NCBI RefSeq assembly: GCF_000716545.1
Contig: NZ_JNWZ01000015.1
Span: 62,001-126,000 of the forward strand
Source of the DNA: Kitasatospora phosalacinea
Lineage (GTDB): Bacteria > Actinomycetota > Actinomycetes > Streptomycetales > Streptomycetaceae
Direction of reading: 5' to 3'
Length of the DNA stretch: 64,000 bases
In this document: piece after piece, positions 50,959 to 59,746 of the stretch
Numbering within the stretch: the first letter of the stretch is position 1
Layout: each line of letters opens with the position of its first letter
The notes under the pieces: generated by a model
What the model saw: only the letters and a program-made list of their open reading frames with translations
What the model was told of the DNA's origin: nothing
The model's database searches: none
Position numbers and translations under genes: made by a program

Positions 50959-51858
50959 ATGACCGCTGCGGGTGCAGGGGGCGGGCGCGCCCTGATCCGG
51001 CGCAACAGCCTCCGCGAGCAGATCGCCGACGCCCTGCGCGACGAGATGATGGCCGGCCGGCTCCCGGCCGGGCGCAACTTCACCGTCAAGGAGATCGCCG
51101 ACACCTACGGCGTCTCCGCCACCCCCGCCCGGGAGGCGATGGTCGACCTCGCGGCCCAGGGGCTGCTGGTCAGCGAACCCCACCGCGGCTTCACCGTCCC
51201 CGAGTTCAGCTGGGAAGACTTCCTGGAGATCTTCGAGGCCCGCGCCCTGCTCACCGACAACGCGCTGCGCCACCTGGCCGACCGCGGGCTGCGGGACTAC
51301 GACTGGTCCCGGCTGCCCTCGCTGCGCCGCCGGGCCGACGCCGCCGCCCGGGCCGCCCGGGTCGGCCAGCTCGACGTCCTGGTCGGCTGCGACCTGCGGT
51401 TCTGGCAGGAGGCCGCCGCGCTGCTGTGCAACGACCGGGTCGCCGACTACCTCGGCTGGCTGCGGATCCAGTCCTGGATGTTCGCCGCCCCGCACCTGCG
51501 GGCCGGCGGCGACCTGGCCGGCGTCTGCTGGGACCGGCACGACGAGCTCGTCGACCGGATCGAGGCCCGCGACCGGTACGGGGCGCACCGGGTCGTCAAC
51601 GACTACAACCTGTTCACCGTCGAACTGCTCGCCCGGCGGCTCGGCCGGCCCGTCGACGGCGTCGCGGTGCTCCGGTTGCTGCGCGAGCCGGTCGGCCCGG
51701 CCCCCGCCGCGACGGTGGCGCGGCCGCCCGCGATCGTCCCCCAACCGGCGTCCACCGCCGTCGGGTTGGGCCGGGTGCCGATGCCGCGCTTCGTGCCCCC
51801 CGGCCGCTTCGCCCGGCCGTTCCGCCCGGGCAGCGGCGAGCCGGCCGCGGGCCGGTAG
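50959..51858 (+). CDS. GntR family regulator with FCD-like domain
   Basis: A 299-residue regulator. Residues about 18-85 are the winged helix (REQIADALRDEMMAGRLPAG, VSATPAREAMVDLAAQGLL), residues 90-225 the all-helical FCD-like effector domain (EARALLTDNALRHLADRG, HDELVDRIEARD), and the final 65 residues are Pro/Ala/Arg-rich. The ATG at 50959 follows GAGAGGGGG. No operator was identified. The following hypothetical gene is 44 bp downstream on the same strand. Confidence 0.88.
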   Translation: MTAAGAGGGRALIRRNSLREQIADALRDEMMAGRLPAGRNFTVKEIADTYGVSATPAREAMVDLAAQGLLVSEPHRGFTVPEFSWEDFLEIFEARALLTDNALRHLADRGLRDYDWSRLPSLRRRADAAARAARVGQLDVLVGCDLRFWQEAAALLCNDRVADYLGWLRIQSWMFAAPHLRAGGDLAGVCWDRHDELVDRIEARDRYGAHRVVNDYNLFTVELLARRLGRPVDGVAVLRLLREPVGPAPAATVARPPAIVPQPASTAVGLGRVPMPRFVPPGRFARPFRPGSGEPAAGR

Positions 51859-51902
51859 GGTTGGGGCCCGTTGCCCCGCCACCAGAGAGGACGAGCCGGC
51901 CC

Positions 51903-52550
51903 ATGGCCTGCGACCTCTGGCTCGTCCCGCTCGTGGACGTGCTCTCCCACAGCCCCGAGAACCCGTTCCGCGAGGACCTCGACCGCTACGACGCGGTGCT
52001 GACCCAGTACGGGCTGCCGCCCGTCCCGGTCCACCCGTACGTGCCGGGGTTCTCCGGGGACGTCGAGGCGATAGCCGCGTTCGACTACGACTCGTTGCAC
52101 TTCCTGCGCCGCGCCTACCTGCTGGGGCTCACCGGGTTCGAGGTGACACCGGTGGACGCGCTCGGCAGCGACTACGAACAGCTGCTGGAGATGTTCGAGA
52201 GCACCGCCGAACAGTCCCACCTGGTCTGGCACTTCGACCACGCCGGGGCGTACCTGCCGGTGGACTTCCAGACCCCGCTGGTCGCCGACGAACTCCTGGC
52301 CGCCGGCGGTCCGTTGGGCTCCTCGTACGGGCTGCTGCGCGAACTCCAGGCGGTCGCACCGCTGCTGGGCATCGACCCGCTCGACCCCCCGATGCCCACC
52401 CGCCCGCTGGGGCCCACCCGGCTGGAGCAGTCCTTCGGGCCGCCGATCGACGACCTCCACCCCTACGCCCGGGAGCGCCACGCCTGGTCCGGGCTCTACA
52501 CGGCGGCCACCCGCAGCGTCACCCAGGGCTCGATGATCGTCTTCGCGTAG
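51903..52550 (+). CDS. Hypothetical protein, actinobacterial
   Basis: A 215-residue soluble acidic protein that was not recognised. It starts MACDLWLVPLVDVLSHSPEN and contains FDYDSLHFLRRAYLLGLTGF, VWHFDHAGAYLPVDFQTPLV and LHPYARERHAWSGLYTAATR. The aromatic and Asp-rich make-up and even codon use support a real gene. ATG 51903 follows GAGAGGACGAG. It may be in one transcript with the GntR regulator upstream. Confidence 0.7.
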   Translation: MACDLWLVPLVDVLSHSPENPFREDLDRYDAVLTQYGLPPVPVHPYVPGFSGDVEAIAAFDYDSLHFLRRAYLLGLTGFEVTPVDALGSDYEQLLEMFESTAEQSHLVWHFDHAGAYLPVDFQTPLVADELLAAGGPLGSSYGLLRELQAVAPLLGIDPLDPPMPTRPLGPTRLEQSFGPPIDDLHPYARERHAWSGLYTAATRSVTQGSMIVFA

Positions 52551-52604
52551 CGGGCGGAGCTCGGTGCCGGGGCGCGCCCGACCGTCCGCCCCGTCCGGCC
52601 CGCC

Positions 52605-53390
52605 CTACCGCAGGGGGCCCTCCGGGGGCCGCTGGCGGGGCATGGTGGGACGGGCGCCCGGCGGGGGCAGGACGCGGACCTGGGCGCCGGAACCGCCCTC
52701 GTTGCGGCCGCCCCAGGCGCCCGGGGCCTGGGTGGGGAGCTGGCTCATGCCCGCGCGGAACTCCAGCATCCACTCGGAGGTCTCGGTGCGGACCATGTCG
52801 GAGACGTCCTCGCAGAAGCGGCGCAGCACGCCGAGGCAGCGCTCGGCGGCCTCGCCAGCGGTGCCCTCGGTGGGGCCGAGGACCTCCCGGACGCACTCGG
52901 AGGCCCAGTCGAACTGGAAGGCCTCCAGCCGGCGCTGCAGGGCCTGCGAGGTGGAGACGTCGCGCATCCAGCCGGAGGTGAGCCCGAAGGCGCGGTCGGC
53001 GAGCAGCGAGGCGGCGGCCAGGACGAGGCCGGTGTAGCCCCACTCCATCGCGTGCGGGAGCCGGTCGGTGAGGGAGGCCAGCGGGGCGGTGACGCCGCCG
53101 ACGGTGAAGACCGCGGCGGAGAAGCGCAGCAGGCGGGCCCAGCGGCGCTTCCAGACCCGGTCCCGGCGGTACCAGTCGATCGCCTCCACGGCGCGCTCCT
53201 CCGACCAGCGGTAGAGCTCCTCCAGCCGCTCGGCGGGCTCGCCCCAGTCTCCGAGCGGGAACTGACGGGCGCTCAGGTCGGCGCGGCGGCGGGTCGGCGT
53301 CCGTCCGCCGGAGTCCGGAACGGACTGGTCGTCGTCGCCGAGCTCCTTGCCCCAGGGACTCTCCTCGGGCTGCATTTCCGGCTGGCTCAC
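52605..53390 (-). CDS. SLATT-like two-helix membrane protein
   Basis: A 261-residue protein. Residues 1-55 are polar; a helical region (PAERLEELYRWSEERAVEAI, DWYRRDRVWKRRWARLLRFS) leads into two membrane helices at about 90-135 (AAVFTVGGVTAPLASL, GYTGLVLAAASLLADRAFG), followed by a long coiled region (LQRRLEAFQFDWASECVREV) and a Pro/Gly-rich tail. Helical arm plus two helices plus coiled tail is the SLATT layout, and Streptomyces homologues at this position carry that name. SLATT domains elsewhere are pore-forming effectors of nucleotide-signalling defence systems, but no SMODS, SLOG or CD-NTase gene is nearby, so a housekeeping role is as likely. Confidence 0.65.
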   Translation of the reverse strand: MSQPEMQPEESPWGKELGDDDQSVPDSGGRTPTRRRADLSARQFPLGDWGEPAERLEELYRWSEERAVEAIDWYRRDRVWKRRWARLLRFSAAVFTVGGVTAPLASLTDRLPHAMEWGYTGLVLAAASLLADRAFGLTSGWMRDVSTSQALQRRLEAFQFDWASECVREVLGPTEGTAGEAAERCLGVLRRFCEDVSDMVRTETSEWMLEFRAGMSQLPTQAPGAWGGRNEGGSGAQVRVLPPPGARPTMPRQRPPEGPLR

Positions 53391-53845
53391 CTGTGGCGCT
53401 CCCTGTGGCGGGGTGACTGCGGAGGCCCGGCGGGCACCGGGACTGACGGTACGGAGTCCGAACGCCCCGGAGGGTCGGGCCGTCGGTTCGTGGGACCGGC
53501 GGTTCGTGGCACGGCGGTGCGGCCGGGCTCGGGTCCAACAGCACTTCTTACCGCCAAATGGCTTAGCGTGGGGGCGCTTCCGCAGTGATCGTTATGTGAT
53601 TTCACCTCCGGAAGCCGAGGTGGGAGGGTTGCGGCGGGCGGCCGGATTTCACCCGTCCGAGCGAGGCCGGGCGGGGTCGCCGGTGTGACGGCACGGCTGT
53701 TCGGGAGCTCCTCGTATCTTCCTACGGACCGGGACCCGGACCCGGGCCCGAGCCCGGACCCGGACCGCGGGTCGCCGCCGCCCGCCGGGGCCTGCTCCGG
53801 AGCCGCCGACGGCGCGGAACCGGCCACCGACTAGGCTTGGCAGGC
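53391..53845. other. 455-bp intergenic region with GGACCC-type simple repeat
   Basis: The gap between the SLATT-like gene and purD holds an AT-richer stretch around 53540-53600 (probably the divergent promoter of the SLATT gene), a simple repeat of CGGACC/CGGGCC units at 53726-53769 and the purD -10 element. No RNA gene or open frame with coding character was seen. Confidence 0.5.
53832..53837 (+). promoter_or_regulatory. Probable -10 element of a leaderless purD promoter
   Basis: TAGGCT ends 8 nt before the GTG at 53846; no SD sequence follows. Confidence 0.5.
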
Positions 53846-55099
53846 GTGAAGGTCCTCGTCATCGGAACCGGCGCCCGCGAACACGCCCTGTGCCGCTCAC
53901 TGTCCCAAGATCCCGCCGTCACCGAGCTGCACTGTGCCCCGGGCAACGCCGGGATCGCGCGGGTCGCCGCCCTGCACCCGGTCGACCAGTCGGACGGCGA
54001 CGCGGTCACCGCGCTCGCCCGCCGACTGGACGCCGACCTGGTGGTGGTCGGCCCGGAGGCCCCGCTGGTGGCCGGCGTCGCCGAGCCGCTGCGGGCGGCC
54101 GGCATCCCGGTGTTCGGCCCCGGCCGGGAGGCCGCGCAGCTGGAGGGCTCCAAGGCGTTCGCCAAGGACGTGATGGCCGCGGCCGGCGTCCCCACCGCGC
54201 GCTCCTACGTGTGCACCACCGAGCAGGAGGCCGCCGAGGCGCTGGACGCGTTCGGCGCCCCGTACGTGGTCAAGGACGACGGCCTGGCGGCCGGCAAGGG
54301 CGTCGTGGTCACCGAGGACCGCGCCGCCGCGCTGGAGCACGCCGCGGCGTGCGAGCGGGTCGTCATCGAGGAGTACCTGGACGGCCCCGAGGTGTCGCTG
54401 TTCGCGATCACCGACGGCACCACCGTGCTCCCGCTCGTCCCCGCGCAGGACTTCAAGCGCGCGCTGGACGACGACCGGGGCCCCAACACCGGCGGCATGG
54501 GCGCCTACTCGCCGCTGCCCTGGGCCCCCGAGGGCCTGGTCGCCGAGGTGCTGGAGAGCGTCCTGCAGCCGACCGTGGACGAGCTGCGCCACCGCGGCAC
54601 CCCGTTCTCCGGCCTGCTGTACGCGGGCCTGGCGCTGACCTCGCGCGGCACCCGGGTGATCGAGTTCAACGCCCGCTTCGGCGACCCGGAGACCCAGGTC
54701 GTGCTGGCCCGGCTGCGCACCCCGCTGGCCGGCGTGCTGCTGGCCGCCGCCAACGGCACGCTGGACGCCCTGGAGCCGCTGCGCTGGTCCGAGGAGGCCG
54801 CGGTGACCGTGGTGATGGCCTCCGAGGGCTACCCGGCGAGCCCGCGCACCGGCGACCCGATCGAGGGCCTGGACGCGGCGGAGGCCGACGGCACCGCCTT
54901 CGTGCTGCACGCCGGCACCAAGGTCGGCCCGGACGGCGAGGTGCTGACCGCGGGCGGCCGGGTGCTGTCCGTCACCGCCGTCGGCGCGGACCTCGCCGAG
55001 GCCCGGGCCAAGGCGTACGCGGGCGTCGCGGAGATCTCCTTCAAGGGCGCCCAGCACCGCACCGACATCGCGGCCAGGGCCGCGGCGGCAGCCCAGTAG
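53846..55099 (+). CDS. purD: Phosphoribosylamine-glycine ligase
   Basis: Second step of purine synthesis: ATP-dependent ligation of glycine to phosphoribosylamine. The 417-residue ATP-grasp enzyme has KVLVIGTGAREHALC at the N-terminus, GPEAPLVAGVAEPLRAAGIP, the ATP-grasp loop YVVKDDGLAAGKGVVV, GPEVSLFAITDG, and NTGGMGAYSPLPW, then GLLYAGLALTSRGTRVIEFN with metal ligands in EFNARFGDPETQ. Standard length. GTG start at 53846 with a leaderless -10. purC lies 3.7 kb downstream on the same strand with two unrelated-looking genes in between; the hairpin after purD argues against one transcript. Confidence 0.97.
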   Translation: MKVLVIGTGAREHALCRSLSQDPAVTELHCAPGNAGIARVAALHPVDQSDGDAVTALARRLDADLVVVGPEAPLVAGVAEPLRAAGIPVFGPGREAAQLEGSKAFAKDVMAAAGVPTARSYVCTTEQEAAEALDAFGAPYVVKDDGLAAGKGVVVTEDRAAALEHAAACERVVIEEYLDGPEVSLFAITDGTTVLPLVPAQDFKRALDDDRGPNTGGMGAYSPLPWAPEGLVAEVLESVLQPTVDELRHRGTPFSGLLYAGLALTSRGTRVIEFNARFGDPETQVVLARLRTPLAGVLLAAANGTLDALEPLRWSEEAAVTVVMASEGYPASPRTGDPIEGLDAAEADGTAFVLHAGTKVGPDGEVLTAGGRVLSVTAVGADLAEARAKAYAGVAEISFKGAQHRTDIAARAAAAAQ

Positions 55100-55109
55100 C
55101 AGATCGCTC

Positions 55110-55159
55110 CCGCGGGGCGCTGTGCCCGGACCGACCCGTCCGGACGCAGCGCCCCGCGG
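55110..55159 (+). terminator. Terminator after purD
   Basis: CCGCGGGGCGCTG pairs with CAGCGCCCCGCGG; CCGGAC/GTCCGG extend the stem inside. Confidence 0.75.
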
Positions 55160-55310
55160 CGTTTCCCGCGCTCGCGCCGGTCAGCACGGAGCCCGGAAAA
55201 CCAGTCCTTCGGGTGATGGCCGGGGCATCCTGCTGACGGGGTGCGATCAGGGGCCTTAGGGTGCGCTGCATCGCGCCGGGACGGGGGCCCGGGTGCGGAC
55301 GCGGCTCGTC

Positions 55311-55329
55311 CCCCCGGCGCGCCGGGGGG
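55311..55329. terminator. GC palindrome in the purD to M48-like gap
   Basis: CCCCCGGCGC followed by its complement forms a perfect short hairpin. The 428-bp gap 55100-55528 otherwise holds the purD terminator and nothing else recognisable. Confidence 0.4.
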
Positions 55330-55528
55330 ATGCTGGGAGCGGTGGCGCGCCCCGCCGCGGTGTCACCAGGACGGGTGGAATCGCCGGAGTTCCGGAACAC
55401 CCGCCCGCACCGCGGCGTCGAGACTGACGGGAGAGCGCCACGCGAGTCGTACCACCGGGTTCGGCATCCGCCGCTTCCCGTACCGGAATTGATCGAGTCG
55501 AGTCGGCTGCGAAGGGGGTGCCGCGGCG

Positions 55529-57019
55529 ATGGCTGCAGTGGACACCGCACGCGCACGAGCCCAGGCCGTCCTGCGTCTGCGCGGACGGGCCGTGGCGGCC
55601 GCCGCGCTGCCCGCCGCCTGCGCGGCGGTGCTGTTGGCCGGGCGGTTCACCGGACACATAGGCGCCCCGGGGTCGCCGGACGCCCCGCTCTGGGACGGCA
55701 TCCGCTGGGCGGTCTGCGCGGTCGCCGCGCTCACCCTGGCGCTGGCCGCGCTGGTCGGCCGGGCGCACCGGCTGGCCGTCCCCCCGGTCACCCCGGCGGT
55801 GCCGCTGGCCCGGACCGAGGCGCCCGAGCTGTACCGGCTGATCGAGGAGCTCGCCGAGCGCCTCGACGTGCCGGCGCCCGCCTCGATCGCGCTCACCCCG
55901 GACTGCGACAGCTGGCTGGAGGAGCCGCACCGGCGGGGCGGCGGACCGGAGCCGGCCGCGCCGGTGCTGGTGATCGGCTCCCCCTTCCTGTGGTGGATGC
56001 GGGCCGGCGAGCTGTGCGCCCTGCTGGCCCCCGTGGTGGCCGGCGGCGCCGCGGCCGCCGCCCCGGACATCGCCGCCGCCCGCCGCTGGGTGCGCACCCT
56101 GGACGCCTCGCTGGGCGAGCGCCGGCGCGGCCCCGCCGCCCTGGTCGGCCTGGTCGACCGCCGGCTGCTGGGCGCCTGCCGGGAGCACTCCGCCGAGCTG
56201 GAGCGCGCCGTCGCCGCCTGGTCCTCCGAGCAGGCCAGGGCGGTCGACTACGGGCCGCGGATCGCCGCCCAGGCCCAGGTCGGCCTGGCCTACGCGGGCT
56301 GGGACCGGCTGCTCACCCGGGTCGCGCTGCCCGCCTGGCGGCTCGGCCTGCACCCCGCCCACCTGAACGCCGGCGTGGTCTCCGCGCTCACCGAGCTCTC
56401 CCGCCGCGACCGGCTCGCCGACGGCTACGAGAACCGGCTCGGCGACCGCCCCGCCTGCGACCTGCTGGAGGAGCCCGGCCTGATCGACACCCGGGTCTCC
56501 CGGCTGGCCGCCGAACTGCTGCACGAGGAGCCCGCCGAGGGCTGGCAGCCGCTGGACTGGGAGGACTACCCGCAGCGGGTGGTCCTCCGGGGCTGGCGGG
56601 TCCAGGCCGCCGCGCTGCAGGCCGCGCTCGGCGACGACCGCTCGCGCACCGGTCCGGCGCTGGACAAGCTGCTGGCCCGGCTGGCGGCCGGCGAGGCCGA
56701 GGAACTGGCCGCCGCACTGGCCGGCCAGGTGGCGCGCGCCGCCGAGGTCGCGCCCCCGCTGCCTCCCGTGCGCAGCGGCCGCGACCTGCTGGTCGAGCAC
56801 CTCACCGCCACCGTCTGCTGCGCCGCGGTGGACGCCGGCACCGCCGCCCCGGGGCTGGACTGGCTGGACGGCCCGGTGCTGCTCTGCTCGGCCGCGCCCC
56901 GTGGGGAGTTGGCGCCCGCGGTGGCGATGGCGGTCGAGGACGGGCAGGACGGCCCGCTGCGCGGCTGGCTGGAACGGGCCGGGATCAGGGTGGAGCGCCC
57001 GGTGCGCCTTTCGGGTTGA
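55529..57019 (+). CDS. M48-like membrane protein lacking the HExxH zinc motif
   Basis: A 496-residue protein. Two membrane helices occupy about residues 24-75 (VAAAALPAACAAVLLAGRF and AVCAVAALTLALAALVGRA). The following region, APELYRLIEELAERLDVPAP then ALTPDCDSWLEE and LVIGSPFLWWMRAGELCALL, follows the order of M48 (HtpX/Ste24-like) peptidases: APELYxLIexLAerlgvPAP, ..., LVLGlPLLxxLSxxELrAVLAHELGH. At the zinc site the sequence is LLAPVVAGG where HELGH is expected, so both zinc histidines and the catalytic Glu are gone. The C-terminal half is diverged. Probably a non-peptidase relative. ATG 55529 follows GAAGGGGG. Confidence 0.65.
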   Translation: MAAVDTARARAQAVLRLRGRAVAAAALPAACAAVLLAGRFTGHIGAPGSPDAPLWDGIRWAVCAVAALTLALAALVGRAHRLAVPPVTPAVPLARTEAPELYRLIEELAERLDVPAPASIALTPDCDSWLEEPHRRGGGPEPAAPVLVIGSPFLWWMRAGELCALLAPVVAGGAAAAAPDIAAARRWVRTLDASLGERRRGPAALVGLVDRRLLGACREHSAELERAVAAWSSEQARAVDYGPRIAAQAQVGLAYAGWDRLLTRVALPAWRLGLHPAHLNAGVVSALTELSRRDRLADGYENRLGDRPACDLLEEPGLIDTRVSRLAAELLHEEPAEGWQPLDWEDYPQRVVLRGWRVQAAALQAALGDDRSRTGPALDKLLARLAAGEAEELAAALAGQVARAAEVAPPLPPVRSGRDLLVEHLTATVCCAAVDAGTAAPGLDWLDGPVLLCSAAPRGELAPAVAMAVEDGQDGPLRGWLERAGIRVERPVRLSG

Positions 57020-57060
57020 ACCGGGACGCTTCCGGACCGTCCAGGGAAACCTGGTTTCAT

Positions 57061-57145
57061 CCGTACCAATTGCTACGGTGGGGTGACGCTTCGCCGTCCA
57101 ACTGTGGTGTGCTGGACCGCACGCACATCCGCATGGCAATTGCCA
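57061..57145 (+). promoter_or_regulatory. Paired inverted repeats upstream of the DMFase-like gene
   Basis: CCGTA/TACGG arms around CCAATTGC (57061-57078) and a perfect TGGCAATTGCCA (57134-57145) share CAATTGC. AT-rich islands like these are unusual here and may be operator or promoter elements for the gene that starts at 57183. Confidence 0.35.
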
Positions 57146-57182
57146 AACCCTCGGTGGATGGGCGAAGGGTGGGGAGGGGCGC

Positions 57183-58724
57183 GTGGGGACGGAGTCCAAC
57201 CGCCGGTGGGAGTCCGGCACGTTGGCGCATGGGGTGTCCGACCCGTTCGGGCAGGGCCCGGTGCCGTGGCTGCGCAGCCCCGACCACTACCTGGCGGACG
57301 GCGAGGGCGTGGTCCCCTGGTACGTGAGCGTGGACGCGCCCGGCCAGCGGCCGGTCGACGGCCCGTCCCGGCCGCGCCCGGCGGTCAGCGGCCCGCGCAA
57401 CGCGGACGACGTGCGCCGGCAGATCAAGGGCTTCGCCTCGGCGGGCGTGGTCCGTCCGGGCGGTTCGGTGGACTTCCGGGTGACGGTCAACCCGCCGCAG
57501 GAGTTCCAGGTGGACGTCTACCGGATCGGCCACGACGCCGGCGACGGCGCCCGGCAGGTGTACTCCAGCCCGCTGATCTCCGGCCTGGCCCAGCCCGCGC
57601 CGATGGTCGCCGACCGCACCGTCTCCTGCCACCACTGGTGGCTGTCCTGGCGGCTGCAGGTGCCCGCCGACTGGCGCTCGGGCGCGTACGTCGCCGTGCT
57701 GACCACCGCCGACGGCGGGCACCGAAGCCACATCCCGTTCACCGTGCGGGACTTCGACCAGGCGGACCTGCTGCTGGTGCTGCCGGACGTCACCTGGCAG
57801 GCGTACAACCTGTTCCCCGAGGACGGGCACCTGGGCGCCAGCCTCTACCACGCCTGGGACCACACCGGGCACCTGGTGGGGGAGGAGGCGGCGGCCGTCA
57901 CGGTCTCCTTCGACCGGCCGCACGCCGGGGCCGGACTGCCGCTGCACGTCGGACACGCCTACGACTTCATCCGCTGGGCCGAGCGCTACGGCTACGACCT
58001 GGGCTACGCCACCGCGACCGACCTGCACGCCGGGCTGGTGGACCCCTCCCGGTACAGGGCGCTGGTCTTCCCCGGGCACGACGAGTACTGGTCGGAGCCG
58101 ATGCGGCGGGCCGTCGAGCGGGCCAGGGACGGCGGCACCTCGCTGGTGTTCCTGTCCGCCAACAGCGTGTACTGGCGGGTCGAGCTGTCCGCGGGCGTCG
58201 ACGGCGAGCCGTCCCGGCTGCTGAACTGCCGCAAGCGCCAGCGGGTCGCCGCCGACCACCCCGCCGCCGGGGTGCCGGGCGCGGCCTCCGCGCTCTGGCG
58301 GGACGCCGGGGAGCCCGAGCAGCACCTGCTGGGCATCCAGTACGCGGGCAGCGTGCCCGCGCCGGTGCCGCTGGTGGCCCGCAACACCGGGCACTGGCTG
58401 TGGCAGGGCACCGGCCTGGCGGACGGCGACGAACTGCCCGGGCTGGTCGCCGGGGAGGCCGACCGCTACTACCCGAAGGTCCAACTGCCCGCGCACACCG
58501 AGCGGGTGCTGCTCGCGCACTCCCCGTACCGGGACGCGGCCGGGCGGGTCACCCACCAGGAGACCTCGCTGTACCGGGCGCCCAGCGGCGCGTACGTGTT
58601 CGCCGCCGGGACGTTCGCCTGGTCGCCCGCGCTGGACCGGCCCGGGCACACCGACGAGCGGATCCAGCGCGCCACCGCCAACCTGCTGGACCACCTCTGC
58701 AAGGAGGGGCGCACCGGGCCCTGA
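57183..58724 (+). CDS. N,N-dimethylformamidase beta subunit-like protein
   Basis: A 513-residue protein of the family annotated as N,N-dimethylformamidase large subunit-like or DUF6605. No signal peptide. Landmarks are YRIGHDAGDGARQVY, a beta-sandwich stretch (VSCHHWWLSWRLQVPADWRS), DVTWQAYNLFPEDGHLGASL, LHVGHAYDFIRWAERYGYDL, YRALVFPGHDEYWSEPMRRA and SLVFLSANSVYWRVELSAG. The HDEYWS and related His/Tyr/Glu cluster corresponds to the iron site of DMFase. True substrate in Streptomyces is unknown. The GTG at 57183 follows GGGGAGGGGC. purC follows on the same strand after 58 bp. Confidence 0.75.
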   Translation: MGTESNRRWESGTLAHGVSDPFGQGPVPWLRSPDHYLADGEGVVPWYVSVDAPGQRPVDGPSRPRPAVSGPRNADDVRRQIKGFASAGVVRPGGSVDFRVTVNPPQEFQVDVYRIGHDAGDGARQVYSSPLISGLAQPAPMVADRTVSCHHWWLSWRLQVPADWRSGAYVAVLTTADGGHRSHIPFTVRDFDQADLLLVLPDVTWQAYNLFPEDGHLGASLYHAWDHTGHLVGEEAAAVTVSFDRPHAGAGLPLHVGHAYDFIRWAERYGYDLGYATATDLHAGLVDPSRYRALVFPGHDEYWSEPMRRAVERARDGGTSLVFLSANSVYWRVELSAGVDGEPSRLLNCRKRQRVAADHPAAGVPGAASALWRDAGEPEQHLLGIQYAGSVPAPVPLVARNTGHWLWQGTGLADGDELPGLVAGEADRYYPKVQLPAHTERVLLAHSPYRDAAGRVTHQETSLYRAPSGAYVFAAGTFAWSPALDRPGHTDERIQRATANLLDHLCKEGRTGP

Positions 58725-58782
58725 GCGGGCGGGCGTGAAAGACTCGGCCGCAGAGCCCCCCAGCTGTGAGGACTGACTGAGC

Positions 58783-59682
58783 GTGAGCGGATTCGTCACC
58801 AAGCCCGAGCCGGTGCAGGTGCCCGGCCTGGTCCACCTGCACACCGGCAAGGTGCGCGACCTGTACCGGGACGGCGCCGGGAACCTGGTGATGGTGGCCA
58901 GCGACCGGACGTCCGCGTACGACTGGGTGCTGCCCAACGAGATCCCCGACAAGGGCCGGGTCCTGACCCAGCTCTCGCTGTGGTGGTTCGACCTGATCGC
59001 GGACATCGTCCCGAACCACGTCGTCTCCACCGAGCTGCCCGCGGGCGCCCCCGCCGACTGGGCCGGGCGCACCCTGGTCTGCCGCAGCCTCGACATGGTG
59101 CCGGTGGAGTGCGTGGCCCGCGGCTACCTGGCCGGCTCCGGCCTGGAGGAGTACCGGGTCTCGCAGACCGTGTGCGGCGTCGCGCTGCCCGAGGGCCTGG
59201 ACAACGGCTCGGAACTGCCCGGCCCGATCTACACCCCGGCGCTCAAGGCCGAGGTCGGCGAGCACGACGAGAACGTCCCCTACGAGGAGACCGCCCGCCG
59301 GGTCGGCGCCGAACTCGCCGCCACCCTGCGGCAGACCACCCTCGCGGTGTACTCCCGGGCCCGGGACATCGCCCGCGACCGCGGCCTGATCCTGGCGGAC
59401 ACCAAGTTCGAGTTCGGCCTGCTGGACGGCGAACTGGTGATCGGCGACGAGGTGCTCACCCCCGACTCCTCGCGCTTCTGGCCCGCCGACGAGTGGGAGC
59501 CCGGCCGCGACCAGCCGTCCTTCGACAAGCAGATCATCCGCGACTGGCTGACCTCGCCCGCCTCCGGCTGGGACCGCAAGAGCGAGAACCCGCCGCCGCG
59601 GCTGCCCGACGAGGTGGTCGCGCACACCCGGCAGCGCTACATCGACGCGTACGAGAAGCTCACCGGGCTGCACTGGAAGTGA
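58783..59682 (+). CDS. purC: SAICAR synthase
   Basis: Ligates aspartate to CAIR in purine synthesis. The 299-residue protein is the longer, yeast-like form used by actinobacteria: LVHLHTGKVRDLYRDG at the nucleotide-binding start, ASDRTSAYDWVLPNEIPDKG, CRSLDMVPVECVARGYLAGS, and LADTKFEFGLLDGELVIGDE with the C-terminal DKQIIRDWL. The GTG start at 58783 is preceded by GAGGACTGACTGAGC, a weak SD. Same strand and pathway as purD. Confidence 0.96.
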   Translation: MSGFVTKPEPVQVPGLVHLHTGKVRDLYRDGAGNLVMVASDRTSAYDWVLPNEIPDKGRVLTQLSLWWFDLIADIVPNHVVSTELPAGAPADWAGRTLVCRSLDMVPVECVARGYLAGSGLEEYRVSQTVCGVALPEGLDNGSELPGPIYTPALKAEVGEHDENVPYEETARRVGAELAATLRQTTLAVYSRARDIARDRGLILADTKFEFGLLDGELVIGDEVLTPDSSRFWPADEWEPGRDQPSFDKQIIRDWLTSPASGWDRKSENPPPRLPDEVVAHTRQRYIDAYEKLTGLHWK

Positions 59683-59746
59683 CGCACCGGCACGGCCGGC
59701 CGCGGGCTCCCGTCCACGGCCGGCCGCGGCCCCCCGCCGGAGGGGG

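Noticed and set aside
53726..53769. CRISPR-like or structured repeat array
   Set aside because: Simple CGGACC-type slippage repeat with no spacers; no CRISPR array was seen anywhere in the window.
59690..59735. Terminator after purC from repeated CGGCCGGCCGCGG
   Set aside because: Mostly a direct repeat of a self-complementary word; pairing is weak, so not listed as a terminator.
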